Made by a program: the position numbers and the translations under genes. Below are positions 33,341-42,744 of a DNA stretch of 64,000 nucleotides, piece after piece. A model generated the notes under the pieces. It saw only the letters and a list, made by a program, of their open reading frames with translations. It had not been told where the DNA came from and did no database searches. Origin of the DNA: Desulfogranum marinum (lineage in GTDB: Bacteria > Desulfobacterota > Desulfobulbia > Desulfobulbales > Desulfobulbaceae); NCBI RefSeq assembly GCF_016918565.1, contig NZ_JAFFQD010000014.1, forward strand, positions 47,823 to 111,822, written 5' to 3'. Positions within the stretch are counted from its first letter, which is position 1, and the number at the start of each line of letters is the position of its first letter.

Positions 33341-34174
33341 ATGAAATCTTCAGCAGAGAAAATCAACAAAAATACTGAGGTAAGTTATCTGGATGCTCAT
33401 TTACACTTGCAGGATCAACGTCTTCAAGCACAATTGCCATCGGTCATTGCTCGAGCTGGACAAAAAGGAGTAGGGCGGTTTTTTTGTAATGCTACCTCGG
33501 AAGATGACTGGACTAAGGTAATTGCGCTTGCCGGGACTATTCCCGAGGTTATACCTTTTATCGGTATCCACCCTTGGTATGCAGATTCAGTAGCCGAGGG
33601 GTGGAGAGAACGTTTATGTTTGCTGCTTGAGCAGCAGAGTTGTGGAGTGGGAGAAACAGGGCTTGATAAACGTTGTCCGGTTGACTTTACCCGCCAGGTT
33701 GCACTGTTTAAGGCGCAGGTTGATCTTGCTCTTCAATACCATCGTCCTCTGGTCGTTCATTGTGTAAGAAGCTGGGGGCCGGTGGTCGATATTATTGAGC
33801 AAGAGTTTGCCGGGGAAAGTGCACCTCCTGTTATGCTGCACTCTTACTCAGGTTCTGTTGAGACCATGCGGAGATTGGTTACGGCTGGTGCCTACATCTC
33901 TTTTTCCACACGCTTGCTCGGCAGAGATGAAAAAAAAATTAAAAAGGTGCTGGTTGAGACACCGGTGGAAAGAATATTGCTCGAAACCGATTCCCCCGAT
34001 CAGTTGCCGGCTGAATGGATGGCGAAAGGGGAACGAGCATACAATGAACCAATGTGGGTGGCGGACCTGTACCATCAGGTTGCGCAATTGAAAAAGATAA
34101 ACGTAGAAGATTTAAAGGTATCTCTCTGGGATAATGGAAAGATTTTTACGCACGCAGCAGCTTCTCGGCGATAG
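33341..34174 (+). CDS. tatD: TatD-family metal-dependent hydrolase
   Basis: A 277-residue TIM-barrel hydrolase related to 3'-5' DNases. Metal ligands are visible as DAHLHL near residue 18, a glutamate in GVGETGLD, histidines in VVHCVRSWG and MLHSYSG and the aspartate in LLETDSPDQ. The sequence is shorter in places than canonical TatD (an approximately 16-residue N-terminal extension, GIHPWYADS). It overlaps tcdA by 41 bases, an unusually long overlap that implies tight co-expression. The start ATG lacks a good ribosome binding site; a 12-codon frame with GGAGG ends right at it and could couple translation. Confidence 0.88.
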   Translation: MKSSAEKINKNTEVSYLDAHLHLQDQRLQAQLPSVIARAGQKGVGRFFCNATSEDDWTKVIALAGTIPEVIPFIGIHPWYADSVAEGWRERLCLLLEQQSCGVGETGLDKRCPVDFTRQVALFKAQVDLALQYHRPLVVHCVRSWGPVVDIIEQEFAGESAPPVMLHSYSGSVETMRRLVTAGAYISFSTRLLGRDEKKIKKVLVETPVERILLETDSPDQLPAEWMAKGERAYNEPMWVADLYHQVAQLKKINVEDLKVSLWDNGKIFTHAAASRR

Positions 34175-34919
34175 TGGATTCAGAAGACTGCAATCAAGCA
34201 GAGTGGTTGTGATTGGGCTTGGCGCTGTTGGTGGCTATGCTGTAGAAGGGCTTGCCAGGGCCGGTGTGGGCAGCCTGCGTCTATTTGATTTTGATACCAT
34301 TCAGCCCAGTAATATCAATCGACAAATTCTTGCTCTGGAATCAACACTGTATCAACCCAAAGCCAAGGTAGCTGAAGAAAGAGTACGTGCCATTAATCCC
34401 AATTGCCTGGTGGAAGCGCAAGAGGTCTTTGCTGATCAGGAAACGCTTGCCACTATTTTGGATCCTGTTCCGGATCTTGTTATTGATGCGATTGACAGTC
34501 TTAATCCCAAAATACAGCTGCTTTCAGAAGTATATAAGAGAGGCATCCCTCTTCTTTCCTCCATGGGGGCTGCTTTACGAACGGATCCCAGAAAAATTGC
34601 TGTGGGAGATATTGCCGAAAGCCGTGGGTGTCCGCTTGCGAAAAGGGTGCGTAAAAGGCTGAGACGTGTAGGGATAGAAACCGGCATTCGCTGCGTGTTT
34701 TCTACCGAAAAAGTTACTTTTACCTACACGCCACCCGTGTCTGATCCAAACGTACCACCTGCAAATATCTATGAAAATCGTGGACGAAAACGTGTTATCC
34801 TTGGTAGTCTGCCGACCTTGACCGGTATCTTTGGCTTGATTTTAGCCAATGAAGCCATTTTGTACCTGTCAGGAGGAAGTGAAGAAGGGGACAACATGTC
34901 CACCACAACACCTCATTAA
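34134..34919 (+). CDS. tcdA: tRNA threonylcarbamoyladenosine dehydratase
   Basis: A 261-residue E1-like enzyme that cyclises t6A37 to ct6A. The ATP-binding motif GLGAVGGYAVEGLARAG, the acidic and arginine residues in DFDTIQPSNINRQ and the IDAIDSLNPKIQLL motif are typical of YgdL/TcdA. The conserved catalytic-type cysteine lies in ESRGCPLAKRVRK. The gene starts within the end of tatD. With mnmA and mtaB, it is the third tRNA anticodon-loop modifying enzyme of the window. Confidence 0.92.
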   Translation: MERFLRTQQLLGDSGFRRLQSSRVVVIGLGAVGGYAVEGLARAGVGSLRLFDFDTIQPSNINRQILALESTLYQPKAKVAEERVRAINPNCLVEAQEVFADQETLATILDPVPDLVIDAIDSLNPKIQLLSEVYKRGIPLLSSMGAALRTDPRKIAVGDIAESRGCPLAKRVRKRLRRVGIETGIRCVFSTEKVTFTYTPPVSDPNVPPANIYENRGRKRVILGSLPTLTGIFGLILANEAILYLSGGSEEGDNMSTTTPH

Positions 34920-35257
34920 CGGTTCTTTCTGTGTATCTGCTCACGGGTCCTCATGTTTGGACAGTCGCGCTATTGCGCGGGTACGCGAAGACTCCGGTAG
35001 CCTCTCTATGCGTGAAATCGTGACCGTCGAAAGAGGTAAGCGACCAATGCGACACTCCGTGGGGTGCCTGTGAGGAGAACCTTTCTGTTAAACTTCCTGT
35101 TTTGTAACTGTTCAGCAATACCCCGCCTGCGCACCATCAGTCAGGAAAACATCGCATGACTATCATTATCCAGCCTGTGTGTACGCATCTGGATGAAAGG
35201 GGTGCTCTATTGCAATGAGCCATTATTTTTTTGATTTGAAGTGGAAGGAGTGAATAC
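34920..35257. other. Structured spacer upstream of the methyltransferase gene
   Basis: About 340 bases without a gene. It contains a copy of repeat family B (34981-35000), a degenerate second copy near 35033-35060, and inverted arms GCAATACCCC (near 35130) and GGGGTGCTCTATTGC (near 35200) that could form a long-range stem. Confidence 0.5.
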
Positions 35258-35959
35258 ATGATTACATTTGACGATTATTCGGATGCATACGATGCCTGGT
35301 TTCAGAAAAATCAGGCTATTCTTGAATCAGAGCTGCGGCTGGTTGCGCATGTGTTGGGCACTTCTCCGGGAAAGACCCTGAGTGTTGGTTGCGGCACAGG
35401 GCTGTTTGAGCAGCTTTTACTCTCAGAATATGGTGTTTCCATAACAGAAGGGGTCGAGCCTTCCGCACCCATGGGGGAGATCGCCCGTAAACGTGGTATG
35501 ACTGTTACCGAAGCAGGTGCGGAGCAGATGCCGGTCGAGGATGGATTATATGACACGGTGATGTTCAATGGTTCGCCTGGATATATTGCCGACCTGGATG
35601 CGGCAGTGAGAGAAGCGTACCGTATTCTCAAGCCAGGCGGACGGGTGCTGCTTATCGATGTACCGGCGGAAAGCTCTTACGGGATTCTGTATCGTCTCGG
35701 CGGTGCTTATGGTACCTGGAATGATGACCGGTTGCGTGGGGTACTGCCCCGCGATCCATATCCGGTTGAGTTAGCAGGTGGGGCTAACTGGCGGCCGACT
35801 CAGGATAAAATTGATGCCGCATTAAAGGCTGGGTTTACCGATCTTTTCTATGCGCAAACGCTGACACGACATCCTTGTTTTTCCGATACAACACCACAGG
35901 ACCCTGTCCCTGGGTATGATTCCGGAGACTATGTGGCAGTATGTGCAGTCAAACCCTGA
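35258..35959 (+). CDS. SAM-dependent methyltransferase (class I)
   Basis: A 233-residue methyltransferase of the UbiE/type 11 group. Motif I is [15 protein letters not shown], the acidic residue after strand 2 is in [10 protein letters not shown], motif II is the [16 protein letters not shown] region and [13 protein letters not shown] follows. The substrate is unknown. The ATG has a GGAAGGAG site. It overlaps the TenA-like gene by 19 bases, so the two are co-translated, which suggests a shared pathway possibly linked to thiamine salvage. Confidence 0.85.
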   Translation: MITFDDYSDAYDAWFQKNQAILESELRLVAHVLGTSPGKTLSVGCGTGLFEQLLLSEYGVSITEGVEPSAPMGEIARKRGMTVTEAGAEQMPVEDGLYDTVMFNGSPGYIADLDAAVREAYRILKPGGRVLLIDVPAESSYGILYRLGGAYGTWNDDRLRGVLPRDPYPVELAGGANWRPTQDKIDAALKAGFTDLFYAQTLTRHPCFSDTTPQDPVPGYDSGDYVAVCAVKP

Positions 35960-36654
35960 AACCACCTAAAAGAAAAGAGGAGGAGTCAGGTGTTGTGCCC
36001 ATCTCTTCTTTTTATCAGCGTTGTTTGGCAGCATGTGCTGGTGAGTGGGAGGTGGCAGCAACGCATCCGTTTGTTCAAGGGTTGGCCGGCGGTACCTTAA
36101 GTAGTGCACAGATTCGGCATTATTTGATCCAGGATGGCCTGTACCTGCAGAATTATGTACAGGTCTGCCGTATTCTGGCTAAGCGAGTTTCAACAATGAC
36201 CGATAAACAGTTGTTTATCGATTCAGCCCTCCTTTCTGAAGAGGCGGAGTTGGGCATTCAGGAGCAACTTTTAGGTGAACTGGGGCTGAGCTGGGGAGCA
36301 GAGCCTCCGGGAACTGCTACCCGAGCTTATATCCATCAAGAAAGCAATGCGGTCAAGCATTCTTCCGTATTGGTCGCATTGGCTGCGGCAACTCCATGTA
36401 CCGTCTTGTATGCCGAGGTGGGAAGGCGGTTGGCCATGCGGCCGGAAACAAAAAGGAATGACCATCCCTTTCGCCTCTGGTTGGACCTGTATGCAGATGC
36501 GGCGGTTCAGGAGATGGCAGCACAATGGATAGAATGCCTCAATCGTTATGCACTGGAAACTGATTTTCCGGAACAAGGGGAAGCCGTCAATGCCTTTGTT
36601 GCCAGCATGCAGTGCGAGGTTGATTTTTGGGAACAGGCGTGGCAGGCACGGTGA
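35941..36654 (+). CDS. tenA: TenA/thiaminase II family protein
   Basis: A 237-residue helical protein. The TenA/PqqC features are an N-terminal [13 protein letters not shown], the [20 protein letters not shown] helix with its conserved Asp and Tyr, and a glutamate pair in LLSEEAELG. The catalytic cysteine expected near residue 135 of TenA may correspond to the cysteine in [14 protein letters not shown]. TenA releases aminopyrimidine from thiamine breakdown products. Overlap with the methyltransferase gene indicates one operon. A terminator was not evident. Confidence 0.85.
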   Translation: MCSQTLKPPKRKEEESGVVPISSFYQRCLAACAGEWEVAATHPFVQGLAGGTLSSAQIRHYLIQDGLYLQNYVQVCRILAKRVSTMTDKQLFIDSALLSEEAELGIQEQLLGELGLSWGAEPPGTATRAYIHQESNAVKHSSVLVALAAATPCTVLYAEVGRRLAMRPETKRNDHPFRLWLDLYADAAVQEMAAQWIECLNRYALETDFPEQGEAVNAFVASMQCEVDFWEQAWQAR

Positions 36655-36760
36655 AGGTGTTGTTTTAATCACGTCCAACTTCGCGTTTGTTCCCGATAAC
36701 TTGGCAGCAAAAACATTCTTTGTGGTAACTCCTCTGTAACACCACAACTCTCCTGCAATC

Positions 36761-39700
36761 TTATGATTCGGCGGAACTTTCCGATTTACTCACCTTTTTA
36801 CGACGGGCAATCCGTACTGGTGTCCAGGACCGCTCATTGGTAAAACAGGACCAACCCCATTTTACCCATTGCAGAAGGTGGAAAGCAAGCCACAATGCCC
36901 AGGCGAGCATGGTCACGCGATAGGCGATCATGGGTATGGAAATGACCATGGGCTGTGGAAGGAGGCCTCCTGTGACTCGATCCTGGTACCATCTGAGCAG
37001 GAAGCTGCTTGAATTATTCCCGGCAATCAACATATCAGGATGTCCGAGTAGGCCGTTGCGGACCGCAAAAACCAATGCACCGATGGTGAAGAGGGTGAGT
37101 GCGACGAGCATAATTTGCGCCAGATTAAACCAAGCGCCTTGCAATGCATTGCCTTTTTCCAGCCGTATTTTAAGGGCTATAAACCAGCCAACAATAATCA
37201 GACAAGGTACAAGGCCACTCTGGCATAAACCAAACCCCAGAATCATCCAGTGATAACTCTTCAGCGGTGTCAGCTTTGACCTGCCCAAGAAGAATGATAC
37301 CAGCAGGATAACCAGCAATTCGCTGTAAAAAAGAATAGCTGGTCCCATCTTAGGTCCTTTGACGAACCAGACCCATCGTTTACCGATTTGTATCTCTATA
37401 TTTGCATTTACACTGTCGTTGCCGAGATCTATTTGCGGTACCTGATACAGAGCGCTTATACCGCTTGGCGTTCTCCAGTCAATGGCTATTTTTTGGGTAC
37501 CCGGAGTCAGTGGAATCACAACGATGTTGTCTTTTTTCACCGGTTGTTTCCGACCATTTATACTGACTGACTGGACAATGGATCCATCGGGTAAAACGAT
37601 CTGTTGCTGATCACCACGGGTAGACCGAATGGTAAAGTCGAGCTGCATGCTGGTTGACCTGATTCCGGGGGTGATTTTCAGTGTACTTGATTCTATTGTC
37701 TTGGTGGAGCCGGGAATACCTTCTGGTCTGGAGACGTTTAAGATAAGCTGCTCATTTCCCCAGGGATGCCATACCGGTTGCCATACTCCCTTTTTGGAAT
37801 GGTGATGAATAGGAGAAATGCCATTTGTTTCCACATGCCAGATCGGGCTCGCATTAATTCGCCATATTTCATACCACTGTGTAGTCTGTGGAGCCTGTAA
37901 GGTTACCTGTGTCTGTTTATTAAATGCTGAGTGCCATGTCTTTCGCTGCTCATGGGGAGCAAAATTGACGGCAATTGTACTATCTTCCACTTTATATGCT
38001 GCATCTGTCACTGATTCTCCTGCAAGCAGGGGGAGAGAGAGAAAGACGGCAGTTCCCTGCGGGGAGAGCCTGGTAACTATTGTTTCAACGCGCCACTGCA
38101 GGCCAAGGTGAAGAATTCTTTCTACCTGCATAAGCGGCGGCAGGGTGGACGTACCAAAGTCGGCTTGTTGTGCCTGTGTCTCTTGTTTAATAAACTGGAG
38201 TCGATCCTCGGGAACACTATTGTTGTCGAGTCCGGCAACCGACCATTCACCTTGTCCGTCAAAAGTGACAACATGCGGGGGCACAGGAAGAAACATTTGT
38301 ATGTCCGATCTGTTGACTTTTCCGAAAAGCTGTATTTCCTGTTGGCCGGTGGGAAGCGGAAGCCATATATTCTGCTGATCGGCAAAGGCGGGCGTTGATT
38401 GCTGGTTAACCGTGATCGCTTGCCAGAAGATGCCTTCTCCCTGGGGCAGTGTTACAGCCGAATCTGCACTGCAATTAGCCTGTATTTTTACTGTGATTTC
38501 ATTGCTATGGAGGTTTATATCCATAGTGCTCAAATCCGCGCAATCCGGGAAACAGGGAGCCGGCTCCAGTAATCTGGTGCGAAGGGTTTCCAGTAACTCA
38601 GGGCTGGGATACGCTGTACAGTATCCTGGTTCCACAGAGCTTGCGGCAAGTGTAAACAGCACGGCCAGAGCGGTAGCGTTTGCCTTTGATACCGTCTTGT
38701 TCCATGGAATAATCGTCTCTTTTTTCAGTTCAGCCATAAAAAAAGCAAGCAGATAAACAGCAGCAACTTTTACTAATATAAGCAGGAGGTTAACCAGAGG
38801 AGAGGAGAGCAACAGGTTGAGCTCCAGTTCTTTTTCTACCGGTCCGCTCCAGGACAGTCGAATGACTCGCCATTTTTGGGTGGGCAGGCCTGGGCCTGCC
38901 TGTACCTTGGACTGGACATCGTATTGTTGTTCCAGCTGTTGATCGGGCCGATAATGAAGACCGGCAGACGAGGGTGCAATATTGGGCTTTGCCTTGGCCG
39001 CATATCTCCCTGCAGCCTGCGGGAGAGCATTCTTTTCGTTGTCGGCGGCAGTCTCGAATGCCATCTCTTTAACAGGAGGGGAGTAAGGGTGAGATACCTT
39101 CTCCAACTGGGGAAAAAAACCTATTCGAAGCTGTTCGACACTGTAAGGAAGGATTATGATGACGAGCCCCACCAGGAGTGCAGGCTTAAGCCGCAGTATT
39201 GATGTTGCAATTTTTGTATTCGGCATTGCTCTACCCATGGCGATGCAGGCGAGTAAACCAAGCCAGATAAATATCGGTGCATCACGGTCATGATAGGAGA
39301 GTACCAGGGCAATAAGAGCTACCGTTCCTTTTACAGCCCCCAGTAGCTTGAACGTGGCGATGACAATGATAAGTACAATAAAGCAATCAAGCAGTGTCCA
39401 TTGGGAGATCCATGTTTTGGCAGAATCAACACCGGATGCATACAATAATTTCCAACCAGGAGGGAGGACGACCTCAGCTGAAAGTTTGTGTATGCTTTGG
39501 CTCCAGCCACCAGCTGGAAACGTTGTTGTATTTTCTATCCTACTTACCGCCAGGCCGTTGATTGTACCCTGCCTTACCTCGACCCCTTCGGGCCCGTCTT
39601 TTGTCATCCTGGTTATCAACTGATCTCTTCCATTGATGACCATCCTACCGAGCTTGGCTGGTGACTGCATGGTAAGTCGTGGTTGCTGGGTGACCGTTCC

Positions 39701-40804
39701 TGAGAGGTCGTCCTTGATGGTCATCCCTTGACCATTGCTGTCCAGCCACAGAGTGCGATGGACAGCAAGACGATTGGGGGCCGGTTCCGGATCCCCTCTT
39801 TTCAAGGTTTCAAAGTTCAGTGATTGCCCTTTTTTTATCAGATACGAGGGAAATTTGTGCCAGGCTTGGGGAAGAGTTGTCTGGGTTGGGTCAACCACTA
39901 CGGCCTGGCTGTTTATTTTTACCATTCGCAGCTGATTGTGTGCTTCAAAACTCCAATATTCGCTTTCCGGTCCTGCCTGTGCAAGGGAAAACAATAAGCT
40001 GTCCACTTGACCTGGCAGGCGTGACTTATAGACGATTGTATAATTGCCGGGCCGGGCCTGCATGTGAATACGGTTGTCTGTTCCGATTTTCACCGGTAGG
40101 GAGCAGTGCAGGCTTATCGGTATTTGATTTTCAGGAAGCTGCCAGTCAATCAGGATTTCACGGGGCGTTCCCGACACCTGTACCTCGATTTGACTGGTGA
40201 TCACCATCGGAATCGTATCGTTAATATGCCGGTAAACTTGAGTCTGAACAGTATCTTCGCCCTTAATCTTTTGTGATGAGGACCTGCCGGAAAGCCATAG
40301 GGTGTTGTTGTTTATATCAGCAAGCGTCTTTTTGCCGTTGAGCTTGAAGTCGACAATAGCGGTACCGGCTGGAATGCTGATTGATTCCGGGGGGCTTGTC
40401 CAGGTGAAATTCCCCTGAATAATATAGACTCCAGGTTGTGCAACATGCAGTGCTGGAATACCCTCTTGGTTAACCACCAGTGCAGGCTCATTGTTGATGA
40501 CCACCTGTTGCGGCCAATATTTTGTTTGGCCCGGAAGGATAATCCAGCCTGCCTTTTTCATCTCCCACGTCTGCGAAAAATGTCCCGCATTGGCCTGTAC
40601 TTCCAGTTGAAGAGGGTGAGGCCATACACAGAATTTTTTTTCGCCATCAAACGAGGATGTACACAACCTGTTGTCCTGATCGTGCAATACCCAGGGGACC
40701 CATGGCTCAAGTTGCTGGGGAATATCTGCTGCTGCAACCGGCAAGCAGAAGAAGCAGGCGAGAACTGATACTATCCAAAAAAATGATTGCTTGTGATGGA
40801 GCAT
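36761..40804 (-). CDS. Large membrane-anchored protein of unknown function
   Basis: A 1347-residue protein I do not recognise. A signal peptide of about 25 residues ends AAA. Residues ~26-470 look like beta-rich periplasmic domains; ~475-570 holds several transmembrane segments (LLDCFIVLIIVIATFKLLGA, LLVGLVIIILPYSV); a membrane segment near 680-720 follows; another extracytoplasmic beta-rich part extends to ~1170; four or so helices lie at ~1185-1330, and a basic tail ends in the cytoplasm. It starts with the ordinary ATG and ends without a neighbour in operon. The repeated beta-sandwich-like segments suggest cell-envelope or polysaccharide work, but this is a guess. Confidence 0.7.
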   Translation of the reverse strand: MLHHKQSFFWIVSVLACFFCLPVAAADIPQQLEPWVPWVLHDQDNRLCTSSFDGEKKFCVWPHPLQLEVQANAGHFSQTWEMKKAGWIILPGQTKYWPQQVVINNEPALVVNQEGIPALHVAQPGVYIIQGNFTWTSPPESISIPAGTAIVDFKLNGKKTLADINNNTLWLSGRSSSQKIKGEDTVQTQVYRHINDTIPMVITSQIEVQVSGTPREILIDWQLPENQIPISLHCSLPVKIGTDNRIHMQARPGNYTIVYKSRLPGQVDSLLFSLAQAGPESEYWSFEAHNQLRMVKINSQAVVVDPTQTTLPQAWHKFPSYLIKKGQSLNFETLKRGDPEPAPNRLAVHRTLWLDSNGQGMTIKDDLSGTVTQQPRLTMQSPAKLGRMVINGRDQLITRMTKDGPEGVEVRQGTINGLAVSRIENTTTFPAGGWSQSIHKLSAEVVLPPGWKLLYASGVDSAKTWISQWTLLDCFIVLIIVIATFKLLGAVKGTVALIALVLSYHDRDAPIFIWLGLLACIAMGRAMPNTKIATSILRLKPALLVGLVIIILPYSVEQLRIGFFPQLEKVSHPYSPPVKEMAFETAADNEKNALPQAAGRYAAKAKPNIAPSSAGLHYRPDQQLEQQYDVQSKVQAGPGLPTQKWRVIRLSWSGPVEKELELNLLLSSPLVNLLLILVKVAAVYLLAFFMAELKKETIIPWNKTVSKANATALAVLFTLAASSVEPGYCTAYPSPELLETLRTRLLEPAPCFPDCADLSTMDINLHSNEITVKIQANCSADSAVTLPQGEGIFWQAITVNQQSTPAFADQQNIWLPLPTGQQEIQLFGKVNRSDIQMFLPVPPHVVTFDGQGEWSVAGLDNNSVPEDRLQFIKQETQAQQADFGTSTLPPLMQVERILHLGLQWRVETIVTRLSPQGTAVFLSLPLLAGESVTDAAYKVEDSTIAVNFAPHEQRKTWHSAFNKQTQVTLQAPQTTQWYEIWRINASPIWHVETNGISPIHHHSKKGVWQPVWHPWGNEQLILNVSRPEGIPGSTKTIESSTLKITPGIRSTSMQLDFTIRSTRGDQQQIVLPDGSIVQSVSINGRKQPVKKDNIVVIPLTPGTQKIAIDWRTPSGISALYQVPQIDLGNDSVNANIEIQIGKRWVWFVKGPKMGPAILFYSELLVILLVSFFLGRSKLTPLKSYHWMILGFGLCQSGLVPCLIIVGWFIALKIRLEKGNALQGAWFNLAQIMLVALTLFTIGALVFAVRNGLLGHPDMLIAGNNSSSFLLRWYQDRVTGGLLPQPMVISIPMIAYRVTMLAWALWLAFHLLQWVKWGWSCFTNERSWTPVRIARRKKVSKSESSAES

Positions 40805-40860
40805 GGAAACCTCCGCAAAACACTCTATAATGATGAAAAAGTAGGACTGGCACCCTATCA

Positions 40861-40980
40861 GCCCGAATGGGGATCTTTTTGATTGAAAACGAAAAACAGA
40901 CTGTTAATTGTACAATTGCTCTTGAATCAATAATATCAATTAATTGAGTTTAAAATCAAAAAGTTCATGAGAAATTCGGA
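40861..40980 (+). repeat. Repeat family A, copy 1
   Basis: A 120-bp element bounded by CCCGAA and TTCGG, with inner inverted arms of the CTTTTTGATT / AATCAAAAAG type. It shares the core GAAAACGAAAAACAGACTG with copies at 50574 and 63097. It lies between the 1347-residue protein gene and the B12 radical SAM gene. Confidence 0.85.
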
Positions 40981-41154
40981 TTAAGTATTCTATTTAGTAC
41001 AAAGAAAAGCATAGCACAAAGTGGCTAGATTGGTAGCGGAGAAATGCATTCTGCATAAAAGTGATCTTCAGCCGTTGAGCAGCTGTACATGTGAACGGTG
41101 CATCCGAGCAGAAAAAAAGCAAAACCAGATGGTTTGCAAGCAGAGGTGAACAAG

Positions 41155-42672
41155 CTATAAGAGATGTTTTTGCTGTCGTTTACCCGGACTTGATGAACTT
41201 TTTTGCTTGTTTTTTCGTAATGGAACAGTGGTGTGCTCCCTGATGATAGGGGGGAGCCTGCGTCCCTGCACTTTTTGCATATCTGCTGCAATGCTGTCTG
41301 CAACCATTGCAGGGGGCAACTGTTTTTCCTCGACCAGAAAGTGAAAAAGAAGTTCAGCCATTCTGCGAAGGGAAATCTGCCAGGTTGAGAGCGTGTTTTG
41401 ATAGAGCCAGGAGGAAAAGGCAGCAAAGCCACTGTATGTATCTGTGTCCTGCCAGAGGAGGGTAACGCTACCACGAAAATTGCCGCTGTTGTGGAGGAGA
41501 TCCCAGAAGCGGGCAAAGCGTTTAAATTGCTGCATGGCTGGAAAATCGATGAGGTCATTGGCCAGTATTTCATAAGGCGGCAAAGGTGAATACACCATGC
41601 TGTGTACCAGGTCATGCCGATTGATGGTGGTGCCTGAGAGTTTTTTGAGGACACCGAGCTGTATTTCTCCCGTGGTCAGTGTGGTGAGAGTGTTGAGATT
41701 GCGGGCAAAACTTTCCAGGGATTCCCCTGGAAGACCGACAATAAGATCGAGGTGGAGATGGGCGTTGGTCTGATGCTGGAGAAAGTGCAGGTTTTCTTGT
41801 AATTTGACCATATCCAGCCTACGGTGGATCGCTGCTGCCACCGAAGGGTTCAGGGTCTGAATACCCACTTCAAGTTGCAACGAGCCCGCCGGAAACTGTG
41901 CCAATCGTTGTTTAATTGGGGCTGGGAAGTAATCAGGAACGACTTCAAAATGGACCAGGTAAGGAGGGCTTTTAGCGAGAAAGAAGTCGAGTATCCGGAT
42001 GACGCGATCTGTATTCAGGTTGAAGGTTCTGTCGATAAACTTGATATTTCTGGCACCGCGCTGCCACAGGCTTTCCAAAGCGTTGAGAAAGCTGTCTATA
42101 TCAAAATATCGCACCTGCTTGTCAATGGAGGACAGGCAAAACTCACATGTATACGGGCAGCCTCGAGAGGCCTCTACATAAAGAGTCCGGTGTTGTATGT
42201 CCTGCTCACTGTAATAGTCGTAGGGCAGGCGGAGCGTGTCGATATCTGGAAGGACTGGGCCAATGATTCTGTCCGCTGATCCAGGTCGGGCTGATAAGGT
42301 CCGACAGAGTTGATAAAAACTGGTTTCCCCCTCTCCTACGATGATATGGTCAGCGGCGTCCAGATTCACTCTGTAGGGAGGGTGGCCGGCTTCCGGACCA
42401 CCAAGCACGACGATGCTCTCTGGAGAGAGGAGTTTGATAATTTGAGTGAGCTGTGCAACCTGAAGTACATTCCATATATAGACCCCTATGCCTATAATGC
42501 GCGGCTGAAGGGCCAGAATTTTTTCAGCGATGTCCTGGAGCCGATCCGCGGTGGTAAACTCGATAATTTCCGCTTTTGATTCCAGTTCCTTGAGGTTTGC
42601 AAGCAGGGAGCGTAGTCCGATGGAGGCGTGAATATAACGTGCATTTAAAGTGGTTAAAACTATATCAGGCAT
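41155..42672 (-). CDS. B12-binding radical SAM protein (DUF4080 type)
   Basis: A 505-residue enzyme. The N-terminal cobalamin-binding-like domain (ITGIGVYIWNV-like IIGIGVYIWNVLQ, VVLGGPEAGHPP) leads to a radical SAM core with CPYTCEFCLSS and SLQLEVGIQTLNP, and the C-terminal DUF4080 region follows. The tail is basic (KNKQKSSSSPGKRQQKHLL). The substrate is not known for this group; relatives act in methylation or tRNA-like modifications. It is separate from the aconitase gene upstream by a terminator. Confidence 0.85.
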   Translation of the reverse strand: MPDIVLTTLNARYIHASIGLRSLLANLKELESKAEIIEFTTADRLQDIAEKILALQPRIIGIGVYIWNVLQVAQLTQIIKLLSPESIVVLGGPEAGHPPYRVNLDAADHIIVGEGETSFYQLCRTLSARPGSADRIIGPVLPDIDTLRLPYDYYSEQDIQHRTLYVEASRGCPYTCEFCLSSIDKQVRYFDIDSFLNALESLWQRGARNIKFIDRTFNLNTDRVIRILDFFLAKSPPYLVHFEVVPDYFPAPIKQRLAQFPAGSLQLEVGIQTLNPSVAAAIHRRLDMVKLQENLHFLQHQTNAHLHLDLIVGLPGESLESFARNLNTLTTLTTGEIQLGVLKKLSGTTINRHDLVHSMVYSPLPPYEILANDLIDFPAMQQFKRFARFWDLLHNSGNFRGSVTLLWQDTDTYSGFAAFSSWLYQNTLSTWQISLRRMAELLFHFLVEEKQLPPAMVADSIAADMQKVQGRRLPPIIREHTTVPLRKNKQKSSSSPGKRQQKHLL

Positions 42673-42690
42673 ATGGAGATTCTAATTCAG

Positions 42691-42736
42691 AAAAAAGGCA
42701 GGCAACGAACTGATTTCACAACCATTACCTGCCTTT
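42691..42736 (-). terminator. Terminator after aconitase
   Basis: AAAGGCAGG pairs with CCTGCCTTT across a 25-base loop that can itself fold; on the minus strand it is followed by six T. Confidence 0.8.
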
Positions 42737-42744
42737 GGGTATGG

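Noticed and set aside
35195..35230. GGGGTGCTCTATTGCAATGAGC resembling the start of a TPP riboswitch before the TenA operon
   Set aside because: The essential ACCTGAT and TAATRCC-GCG parts of the aptamer are missing downstream.
41025..41654. 209-codon minus-strand frame overlapping the B12 radical SAM gene
   Set aside because: It is a shifted frame over a clear gene, with a composition typical of shadow frames.
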